The notes below the pieces were generated by a model. That model had not been told where the DNA came from. It saw only the letters and a program-made list of their open reading frames with translations, and searched no databases. The translations under genes were made by a program, and so were the position numbers. This document shows positions 57,350 to 64,000 of a stretch of DNA of 64,000 bases, one piece after another. This stretch comes from Dasania marina DSM 21967 (GTDB lineage Bacteria; Pseudomonadota; Gammaproteobacteria; Pseudomonadales; Dasaniaceae), in NCBI RefSeq assembly GCF_000373485.1, contig NZ_KB891576.1, positions 620,001 to 684,000 on the forward strand, given 5' to 3'. How positions within the stretch are numbered: position 1 is the first letter of the stretch; each line of letters begins with the position of its first letter.

Positions 57350-57410
57350 ACCTAACGCTTTTGGAAGGGGCGAAGTGCGCAGCACTTTGTCCCTTCCAAA
57401 CTTGTTAAAT
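57350..57410 (-). repeat. attC site (61 bp) upstream of the HEPN cassette
   Basis: On the minus strand it runs ATTTAAC ... GTTAGGT with a long complementary interior (TTTGGAAGGG and CCCTTCCAAA arms around GTGCTGCGCAC). Its length is close to the minimal size of attC sites. The cassette it belonged to is no longer recognisable upstream. Confidence 0.8.
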
Positions 57411-57710
57411 TAGCGCCACACTGGCTACGAAAAATAAGATGTTGCGTAGCGCTAGCGTAGCTTTTGTTTGTGGTGGCACCCGATAGATACATGAGCTTTC
57501 CGATGCCCTGATTATTATTAGTGGCAACATTTGCCGAATAGACTGAGTTTGCCGATAAAATATAACTTTGTAAATGGCACTAGGAACGAGCGTGATGACA
57601 TATGATGTTGCACATTCCTTGATGCCTGATTGCCAACGAGTGGCACGATAGTTTTAGCTAAGCTGAACTACCGCTAATAATTATTTTTTGCCGCGCAATT
57701 TAACGCTTAG

Positions 57711-57800
57711 TATACCGACTAGTCCGTATAATCTGAAAACCTAGGCAAAGTCGGTTTAAGTTGTGGAATAATAAGGGGGTTATGCGGACAAATCGGTATA
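57711..57800. repeat. 90-bp element with 21-bp inverted ends
   Basis: Arms TATACCGACTAGTCCGTATAA (57711-57731) and, inverted, TATACCGATTTGTCCGCATAA (57780-57800) match at 18 of 21 positions. It looks like a miniature element or a recombinase target; no recombinase gene is nearby. Confidence 0.65.
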
Positions 57801-58126
57801 ACACTCCCTGATTACCGTTTTATTATTGCTGCTAATATATTGTTTTTACACGAAAACATTCAACTTTGCTCATTAACACCATAATTATTATGGCAAAGGC
57901 TCTATTATCTAACTTTTTCATCATTAATTAAGAAGTAACATCATATAGGCTGTCACCTCACTTCATATCTATAGTTCCATATACGCAATAGGTGAACTTC
58001 CGCCTCGGAGCATTTTGATACGACCAGAGGTTCAGGCTATATCAGATCAAACCTAAGCTCCAACAATTTAACACTGCCCTCTTATTTAATCTTATTTTTT
58101 AACCCCCTACGAAGCGCAATACCTAA

Positions 58127-58230
58127 GGAAGTAAGGTAGCTGTTTGCAAGACAGTCGCTGGCATGGATGCCAGCGCCTAGCCTATATGGACATATTCACG
58201 GCGTGTCTTGCAAGCGGCTATCTTGCTTCC
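58127..58230. repeat. Large palindrome P1
   Basis: Imperfect stem GGAAGTAAGGTAGC...GCTATCTTGCTTCC around an inner perfect hairpin (CGCTGGCATGGATGCCAGCG). It is the same family as P3 (58457), in the same orientation. Confidence 0.85.
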
Positions 58231-58281
58231 TCCGCTTTCACACTAATAACCAACATATACCTTCCATAGCTTAGCAACGAA

Positions 58282-58385
58282 CTGAGCCGAGTGTTACGTT
58301 CCAGAACACGCCGTGAACACATCCATGTGGGCTCGGCATCAGCATCCCTGCTGATGACGGTTCTGGAACGTAACACTCAACTCAG
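58282..58385. repeat. Large palindrome P2
   Basis: Imperfect stem CTGAG...GTGTTACGTTCCAGAAC paired with GTTCTGGAACGTAACAC...CTCAG, around inner AGCATCCCTGCT-type hairpins. A different sequence from P1/P3 but with the same nested plan and the shared word ACGCCGTGAACAC/CACGGCGTG. Confidence 0.85.
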
Positions 58386-58456
58386 CCCGTAGCATCAAGT
58401 ACTAATTTCTTATTTAACACTGTTTTTAAAACTGCCTTACGAAGCGCGATATTCAA

Positions 58457-58596
58457 GGAAGTAAGGTAGCTGCTTGCAAGACAGTCGCTGGCATGGATGC
58501 CAGCGCCTAGCTTAGGGCCTGCCCCGTGAGCGTAGCGAGTGCTTTGGGCACAGGGATGTACTTGCAGCGTGTCTTGCAGGCAGCTACCTTGCTTCC
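58457..58596. repeat. Large palindrome P3
   Basis: A close copy of P1 with stem GGAAGTAAGGTAGCTGC...GCAGCTACCTTGCTTCC. It has an extra 40-base segment in its loop (GGGCCTGCCCCGTGAGCG..). It ends about 115 bases before greB. Confidence 0.85.
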
Positions 58597-58711
58597 CACA
58601 CCTCCCAATGACACTCCACCACAGTAAAAGCTTTACAAGCACTCACCGCTTTTTGATAATGAGCACAACGCAACCCGTACCAACTACAAACACTCTAAGT
58701 TAATCACTGTT

Positions 58712-59218
58712 ATGTCACGTTACCGCCCACCCCGCCCTAAAGGCTCGTTTTACATTACCCCCGAAGGCGAAAAAGCCATACGCGATGAGGTATTTCAACT
58801 GTGGAAGGTAGAGCGCCCGCAAGTGACCTCGGTAGTACATGAGGCGGCTAAAAATGGTGACCGCTCTGAAAACGGTGATTATATATACGGCAAAAAACGC
58901 CTGCGCGAAATTGATAGCCGTGTACGTTTTTTAACCCAGCGCTTAGAAAATGTAAAAGTGATACACGACAAGCCCAGCGACCAAAATAAAGTCTTTTTTG
59001 GTGCCTGGGTAACCGTGGAAGACGAAGACGGTAAAGAAACCACCTACCGTATCGTCGGCCCCGACGAATTTGACTTGCGCCAAAACAAACTCAGTATGGA
59101 CTCGCCTCTGGCTAGAGCCTTATTAGGCAAAAGCCTAGAGGATGATATTATTTTTAAAACCCCAGAAGGTGACAGAGAATTATATATTGCAGCGGTGAGC
59201 TATACGCCGCCCTGTTGA
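58712..59218 (+). CDS. greB: Transcript cleavage factor GreB
   Basis: Rescues backtracked RNA polymerase by cleaving the 3' end of the RNA. The N-terminal coiled coil carries the family signature AAKNGDRSENGDYIYGKKRLREID with the acidic tip. Length 168 fits GreB. Its 3' end overlaps the convergent Nudix gene by 19 bases. Confidence 0.96.
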   Translation: MSRYRPPRPKGSFYITPEGEKAIRDEVFQLWKVERPQVTSVVHEAAKNGDRSENGDYIYGKKRLREIDSRVRFLTQRLENVKVIHDKPSDQNKVFFGAWVTVEDEDGKETTYRIVGPDEFDLRQNKLSMDSPLARALLGKSLEDDIIFKTPEGDRELYIAAVSYTPPC

Positions 59219-59781
59219 TACAGCCTATCCACCGCCAACAAAGCAGCTACTGATAAGGCATCGGTAATCTCGCCGTTTAAGGCCATAGCTACCGCCTCAC
59301 TTAGCGGCATTTTTTTACGGATTAAATCGCCCTCACTAGCTTCTAGCTGCTGTTCACCGGCCACTAAACCGGTGGCTAAAAAAATCACCGCCTCTTCATC
59401 GGTTACTGAGTTAGAAGTATGCAATGTCATTAGCTGCTGCCAATGTTTGGCGCTGTAGCCGGTTTCTTCTTTGAGTTCGCGCTGCGCACCTAGTAGCGGT
59501 TCTTCATCTAAAGGCCCTCCACCCATGGGCAGCTCCCAGCTGAAAGCATCTAAGGTGTAACGGTGCTGACCAACCAGCCAAGTATTACCCGCCTCATCCA
59601 CGGGCACGATGACGATAGCGCGGTTTTTAAAATGGATGTTGCCATATATACCCTCAGTACCGCCGGGGGTGGTGACAGTTTCGTGAGTAACCGTAACCCA
59701 AGGGTTGTCATACACTTCTGCGCTGCTTAGTTTTAACCAAGGTCCGCGCTGTTGGGGCAATTTTATTTTGCTATCGCTCAT
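59200..59781 (-). CDS. Nudix hydrolase (ADP-ribose-pyrophosphatase-like)
   Basis: A 193-residue cytosolic hydrolase of nucleoside-diphosphate compounds. The Nudix box GGGPLDEEPLLGAQ followed by RELKEETGY matches GX5EX7REUXEEXGU fully. The preceding LPMGG and the overall layout resemble ADP-sugar pyrophosphatases; the exact substrate cannot be read from sequence. Confidence 0.93.
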   Translation of the reverse strand: MSDSKIKLPQQRGPWLKLSSAEVYDNPWVTVTHETVTTPGGTEGIYGNIHFKNRAIVIVPVDEAGNTWLVGQHRYTLDAFSWELPMGGGPLDEEPLLGAQRELKEETGYSAKHWQQLMTLHTSNSVTDEEAVIFLATGLVAGEQQLEASEGDLIRKKMPLSEAVAMALNGEITDALSVAALLAVDRLYQQGGV

Positions 59782-59836
59782 AGGATAAATCTTTTTGTTT
59801 ATCGTTTTACCGCTTATGCAGCTAGATAAATGCCCG

Positions 59837-60550
59837 CTACCAATGCAGCACCTCTTTTACAAAAGGAATAGTCAGCTTACGCCGCTCTTGCAGGGAAGCT
59901 CTATCCAACTGCGCCAAAGTTGTTAACAGTGCTTCCATGTTGCGCTGGCAGCGCTTGTAGATATATTGCGCCACTTCATCGCTTAACTCTAAGCCTCGGC
60001 TCACGGCGCGTAGCTTTAGCACCGCTATGCGCTGCTCGTCACTGAGCGGCTTTAATTGGTAAAAAGCTCCCCAACCTAAACGCGAGGCTAAATCCGGCAT
60101 AGTAATCGCTAAATCCGCCACCGCTTTATCGGCCGCAATTAACAGGCAGTTGTCAGCTTCACGCATTTGATTAAACAAATGAAACAAGGCTTCTTCCCAC
60201 TGCGCGTTACCCAACACGTGGCTGATATTATCCAAACACACCAAGGGCAGCGCCGCTAAGCCGGCAAACAACTCTTCAGGAGGGTAATGGCTTAATTCAT
60301 CCAAGGGCAAATACACTGAGGCATGCCCCAGTTGGTCGGCATGGTGACAGGCCGCTTGCAATAAATGGCTGCGACCACTGCCGCTGGGCCCACATAAAAA
60401 GATGTAGGTTTCACCATTTTGTAGCTGACGGCTAATCTCATTAACCGCTAAGCCATTATCACCCGCGTAAAAATTTTCAAAGGTGGCTTCATCTCTTAGC
60501 TGAACTGCCAAAGGCAGTTGCTCGTATAAAAAACGCATGGATAAACTCAT
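59837..60550 (-). CDS. hda: DnaA regulatory inactivator Hda
   Basis: An AAA+ protein that, with the sliding clamp, promotes ATP hydrolysis by DnaA after initiation. Walker A is GPSGSGRSHLL and Walker B VCLDNISHV. The N-terminal LYEQLPLAVQL resembles the clamp-binding region. Length 237 fits. It follows perM by 15 bases. Confidence 0.95.
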   Translation of the reverse strand: MSLSMRFLYEQLPLAVQLRDEATFENFYAGDNGLAVNEISRQLQNGETYIFLCGPSGSGRSHLLQAACHHADQLGHASVYLPLDELSHYPPEELFAGLAALPLVCLDNISHVLGNAQWEEALFHLFNQMREADNCLLIAADKAVADLAITMPDLASRLGWGAFYQLKPLSDEQRIAVLKLRAVSRGLELSDEVAQYIYKRCQRNMEALLTTLAQLDRASLQERRKLTIPFVKEVLHW

Positions 60551-60565
60551 TCAAGTAAAAGGCTG

Positions 60566-61627
60566 TTATGACTTAGCCACATCGTATAGCTCACTGCTTT
60601 TATAGTGCGCATGTAAGTGCCGCAACCAAACCATAATCACGGCCGCTACCGGCAAGGCCAATAACACGCCGACAAAACCGGCTAATTGGCCGCCCGCCAT
60701 CACCGCAAAAATAACCGCTACCGGATGCAAACCTATGCGATCGCCTACCAGCATGGGGGTAAGCAATACACTTTCTAGTACTTGCCCTACGCCAAATACC
60801 AGCGCCACCCACAGTAAAGGTAACCATTCATAAAATTGAAAATACGCTGCCACACTGGCCGCCACTATGCCGACGATAAAACCTAGGTAAGGCACTATAG
60901 AGGCCAGGCCTGCTAACAAGCCTAACAACAGGGCTAAGTCCACACCCACTATGCTCAAGCCTACGCTGTAAATAATACCCAAGGCCAACATCACTAGCAG
61001 CTGGCCGCGCATAAAGGCGCCTAAAATCTCATGGCACTCAGAGCTGACGGCCACCACTTTGTGCTCCCACCTTCTGGGCAGTGATGCACGTATTTTGGCA
61101 ATCAGTAAATCCCAATCGCGCAGCAAATAAAAAGTCACCACGGGAATTAATAATAGATTAGCGACCACAGCAATAATCACCATACTGGAACCCGCCAGAC
61201 GCTGCCACAAGATGGCAACAACATTACCGGCACCTTTTAAATTACTGCCGATATTTTCACGCAGCTGATCAAAGCCTAAACTGTCGGCAGACACATTAAA
61301 ATTGCGCTGCAAAAAAGGCATAAGCAATTCCTGCAAACCGTGTAACCATTCCGGTATGCGAGTGATGAGTATATCTAATTGCCTACCTATCATAGGCACG
61401 GTGATAAGTAGTATTACACTGACCACAATAGAAAAAACTAAAAACACCACGCACACAGCCACGGTGCGATTTAATTTCCAGGTTTCTAACTTATCCGCTA
61501 TGGGGTCACCCATATACGCCAATAACGCGCCCACTAAAAAGGGCGTTAATATGGGGTGTAATAAATACACCAGCACAGCGACTAGCAATACGGCCGCGGC
61601 TAACATTAAACGCTGTAGGTCACTCAT
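60566..61627 (-). CDS. AI-2E/PerM-family membrane transporter
   Basis: A 353-residue permease of the PerM/AI-2E exporter family with about eight transmembrane helices. Motif regions: GALLAYMGDPIADKLE, PVVTFYLLRDWD, GLLAGLASIVPYLG and LTPMLVGDRIGLHPVAVI. Its substrate is not established for most members. Standard neighbour of hda and purM. Confidence 0.92.
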   Translation of the reverse strand: MSDLQRLMLAAAVLLVAVLVYLLHPILTPFLVGALLAYMGDPIADKLETWKLNRTVAVCVVFLVFSIVVSVILLITVPMIGRQLDILITRIPEWLHGLQELLMPFLQRNFNVSADSLGFDQLRENIGSNLKGAGNVVAILWQRLAGSSMVIIAVVANLLLIPVVTFYLLRDWDLLIAKIRASLPRRWEHKVVAVSSECHEILGAFMRGQLLVMLALGIIYSVGLSIVGVDLALLLGLLAGLASIVPYLGFIVGIVAASVAAYFQFYEWLPLLWVALVFGVGQVLESVLLTPMLVGDRIGLHPVAVIFAVMAGGQLAGFVGVLLALPVAAVIMVWLRHLHAHYKSSELYDVAKS

Positions 61628-61705
61628 AATTAATCCCTTTATTCGTGTTGCCCTTGTTGATTTATTGTCTATTTGTTCTTTATGGCTTGCTTATTATGCA
61701 CTAGG

Positions 61706-62809
61706 TTATTGTGCGCTAGGCCAGTGGTAATTGAGTTGCGCTGCGGGGTAGTTCGCCGCTTGCAAAGCATCCAGCGCTGCGATTTTTTCTAATTTTTGGC
61801 CTAGCGCTAAGGTCTGCTCTAGCTGTTCTAATTGGCCATCGGCGATAAGGTGGATAAACAGCTGTTGATTTTCTACATAGATGGGATTGGCATAGCGCAC
61901 CGCCGATAGCTTTTGCAAATAGTCGACCGCACGGGCGTAAGCAGTAAAATCTTTAATCCCGGTTAAACGTATAACTATCCCGTCCTCGGACATTTTTACC
62001 GGCACTATGGCGTACTTGCTGGCCAGCTGATCCGCCGCCACATCCATAGCCGTGCCCACATATTCATCCAGCTGCGGTGCTTGGCCCTCTATCTCGCTGC
62101 GCTCACCCTGATCGCTAAACTGCCAGCGGCCCAGCCACTCACCATTACTTAACGCGGTCATACGGCCTATTAGCAGGCTATCGGCTTTGTAACGCGCCGC
62201 CGCGCGCTGGGCCGACCACAGGTTCATCTGCCACAGCTCGTCGGGGCTAATAGCGATAGTATCTTCTAAATCTAAGCTGGGCAGTTTAACCACCAAGCCA
62301 CGGCGCGCCGCTTGCTGCTGTATAGCCTCGACGATGTTACCGTCGGCCGCACCAACAAAGCGCCTGCCCTCAGCACCATCTACTACCGCCCACACTAATA
62401 TGGAGGGGCGATTAGCCGACCATATGGGCAGGCTTTCACTGCGCAGCAAGTCATCAATTAAACTGGCTTCAAATTCCATTTTAATCATCAGCTGCTCTTG
62501 CTCGCCCTCCACCGTGGGCTGACGATAATAGCTAAAGCGCTTAAGAAAGCGCTCCGCCTGCCTGACTTTGGCTTTAACTTGGTCATTTTCCAGCACGCTA
62601 TGATGGCCCGATATACGCACCAGCACGATGCTTAAGCCCTGCGACGCTGCCCGTAAGCGATCGCGGTAGGATTGCGAGTCCAGCGCTTGCTCTACGCTAT
62701 ACAGGCCCCGCGCCACCTCAGCGCTATGGCCATAGGGCGTGATCAGGCACCACAGCACCAGCAACCATGCGCTAGATACCCTGTATTTACTGTGCTTTTT
62801 TATCGTCAT
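61706..62809 (-). CDS. DUF2066 exported protein
   Basis: A 367-residue protein with a signal peptide (ends near GHSAEVARGLY) and the DUF2066 domain (VRISGHHSVLEN, RFSYYRQPT, LLIGRMTALSNGEWLGRW). Function unknown in the family. Located between perM and purM, which it diverges from. Confidence 0.9.
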   Translation of the reverse strand: MTIKKHSKYRVSSAWLLVLWCLITPYGHSAEVARGLYSVEQALDSQSYRDRLRAASQGLSIVLVRISGHHSVLENDQVKAKVRQAERFLKRFSYYRQPTVEGEQEQLMIKMEFEASLIDDLLRSESLPIWSANRPSILVWAVVDGAEGRRFVGAADGNIVEAIQQQAARRGLVVKLPSLDLEDTIAISPDELWQMNLWSAQRAAARYKADSLLIGRMTALSNGEWLGRWQFSDQGERSEIEGQAPQLDEYVGTAMDVAADQLASKYAIVPVKMSEDGIVIRLTGIKDFTAYARAVDYLQKLSAVRYANPIYVENQQLFIHLIADGQLEQLEQTLALGQKLEKIAALDALQAANYPAAQLNYHWPSAQ

Positions 62810-63036
62810 TACTCAAAGTCCATCGCTATAGCGCTGTTTATATACGCTAACAACTTAATTTATAAGCAGTTATTGTAACAAGAGTATCATTATTTCATTA
62901 GCGAATTCACAGGCGTAAAGTCACAGAAAGTAAATATAGGAGTGCAGCCGCCATTTATCGGGGCAATTTAGTAGAGTGTGAGGGCAACATCCGCTAGAAT
63001 AGCGCCGCCCAAAAAACTCGCTGCGAGCCTATCTTC
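62810..63036 (+). promoter_or_regulatory. purM upstream region
   Basis: The 230-base divergent gap should contain promoters for purM and the DUF2066 gene. I see no convincing PurR box. A small CTCGCTGCGAG palindrome lies just before the purM start, and the ribosome site is weak. Confidence 0.4.
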
Positions 63037-64000
63037 ATGACTGATCAAAATACCTCAAAACCTTCTCTTAGCTACAAAGATGCCGGTGTCGACATAGATG
63101 CAGGTAATGCTTTGATAGAACGTATTAAACACGTAGCTAAGCGCACCCGTCGCCCCGAAGTGATGGCCGGTTTAGGGGGCTTTGGCGCATTATGTGAAAT
63201 ACCCACGGGCTATAAAGAGCCGGTACTAGTCTCAGGCACCGACGGCGTAGGCACTAAACTGCGCCTAGCCATGGACCTAGGTATACATGACACCATAGGC
63301 ATAGATTTGGTGGCCATGTGTGTTAACGACTTAATTGTAGCCGGTGCCGAGCCGCTATTCTTTTTAGACTACTACGCCACCGGCAAGCTCAATATAGACA
63401 CCGCCGCTGCAGTAGTAGAAGGCATAGGCAAGGGTTGCGAACTTTCTGGCTGCTCCTTAGTCGGTGGCGAAACCGCCGAAATGCCCGGTATGTATGAAGG
63501 CGAAGATTACGACTTAGCGGGCTTCTGTGTCGGTGTCGCTGAAAAGTCTAAGTTAATTGATGGCAGCGCGGTTAAATCAGGCGATACCTTAATCGGCCTA
63601 GCCTCCTCGGGCGCGCACTCTAATGGCTACTCGCTAATACGCAAAATTATTGAAGTCAGCAACGCTGACTTATCTATGCCCTTAGGTGATCAATCACTGG
63701 GCATGGCGCTAATGGCCCCTACCCGCATCTATGTAAAATCGATATTGGCGCTAATGAAAAAATGCCCAGTACACGCCCTGTCCCATATTACCGGTGGCGG
63801 CTTATTAGAAAACATCCCCCGCGTACTACCTGCTAACTGCAAAGCGGTAATAGACACCCAAAGCTGGCAGCAGCCAGAGGTATTTGCTTGGTTACAAAGC
63901 AATGGCAACGTAGACAGCGTAGAAATGTACCGCACCTTTAACTGCGGTGTAGGCATGGTAATTAGCGTGGACAACGCCGATGCGCAATTAGCGCTAGAGT
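63037..64000 (+). CDS. purM: Phosphoribosylformylglycinamidine cyclo-ligase (partial, 5' part)
   Basis: Fifth step of purine synthesis, making AIR from FGAM with ATP. The reading frame opens at ATG 63037 and stays open to the window end (321 codons). Signature regions: [46 protein letters not shown] and [11 protein letters not shown]. About 25-30 residues of the C terminus lie beyond the window. Confidence 0.97.
   Translation, partial: MTDQNTSKPSLSYKDAGVDIDAGNALIERIKHVAKRTRRPEVMAGLGGFGALCEIPTGYKEPVLVSGTDGVGTKLRLAMDLGIHDTIGIDLVAMCVNDLIVAGAEPLFFLDYYATGKLNIDTAAAVVEGIGKGCELSGCSLVGGETAEMPGMYEGEDYDLAGFCVGVAEKSKLIDGSAVKSGDTLIGLASSGAHSNGYSLIRKIIEVSNADLSMPLGDQSLGMALMAPTRIYVKSILALMKKCPVHALSHITGGGLLENIPRVLPANCKAVIDTQSWQQPEVFAWLQSNGNVDSVEMYRTFNCGVGMVISVDNADAQLALE

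Larger units (their letters stand above)
57411..58711. other. Gene-free repeat field of 1.3 kb
   Basis: No credible coding sequence on either strand; the small frames here lie inside palindromes. The field contains one 90-bp inverted-repeat element and three large palindromes, listed separately. The part 57411-57700 shows nothing I can name and may be a dead cassette. Confidence 0.6.

Noticed and set aside
57711-57800. Chromosomal dif site
   Set aside because: The TCCGCATAA words recall a XerC arm, but the second arm and 6-base spacer of a dif site do not fit.
58382-58642. Minus-strand 86-codon frame
   Set aside because: It lies across palindrome P3; translation reflects repeat sequence, not a gene.
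1-64000. CRISPR array or prophage
   Set aside because: No regularly spaced direct repeats with unique spacers, and no capsid, tail, terminase or phage-integrase gene were seen.

Overview
The window reads as a gammaproteobacterial chromosome segment, probably from an aerobic or facultative marine heterotroph. Supporting signs are the alaS-lysC-tRNA-Ser-tRNA-Arg block, the purM/DUF2066/PerM/Hda block, GreB, and a full aerobic phenylacetate (paa) set. A more exact placement (for example near Spongiibacteraceae/Cellvibrionales) is only a guess from overall feel. The sequence is mainly a stable core with one long unusual operon (0-27.7 kb) and one scarred accessory patch (about 50.4-58.6 kb).

0-27.7 kb, all on the minus strand and tightly spaced: a probable 26-kb operon. 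Reading in transcription order, a cytosolic FAD oxidoreductase with two cyclic-nucleotide-binding domains and a four-cluster ferredoxin tail comes first. It is followed by a diheme cytochrome b-like membrane protein, an FHA-TM-decahaem cytochrome, a double DUF336 (GlcG/HbpS) lipoprotein, an outer-membrane barrel, a 1250-residue decahaem cytochrome with LVIVD repeats, and a pentahaem cytochrome. A signalling module comes next: PP2C phosphatase, double-FHA membrane protein, Ser/Thr kinase. The operon ends with a caspase-like lipoprotein, an autotransporter-type barrel and a large FN3 trihaem lipoprotein. An FHA-EAL protein sits just upstream. I infer a transmembrane electron-transfer route wired to Thr phosphorylation, cyclic nucleotides and possibly c-di-GMP. 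I do not recognise it as a described system, and it is my main candidate for something new.

27.8-32.6 kb: a hairpin-rich intergenic stretch, tRNA-Arg(ACG), tRNA-Ser(GCU), lysC and alaS, with a perfect 29-bp inverted repeat between lysC and alaS. The csrA gene expected between lysC and tRNA-Ser in related bacteria is absent.

32.9-48.3 kb: the phenylacetate catabolon: paaX repressor; paaABCDE (ring-epoxidase); paaFGHIJ (beta-oxidation-like steps); paaY; paaZ (ring-opening fusion enzyme); paaK (CoA ligase). A TGATACG/TGATTC motif resembling the E. coli PaaX operator recurs in front of paaX, paaA, paaF and between paaZ and paaK.

48.4-58.7 kb: a Trm112-like protein, an M23 peptidase and a ThrE-type exporter. 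The accessory patch follows: an IS66 remnant, an AT-rich pair with a Het-C/VWA protein, a duplicated thrE 3' end bounded by 25-bp inverted repeats, two integron-type gene cassettes with attC sites but no integrase (one encoding a HEPN-like RX4H protein), and a field of large imperfect palindromes.

58.7-64 kb: greB, a Nudix hydrolase, hda, perM, a DUF2066 protein, and the start of purM, which runs off the window end.
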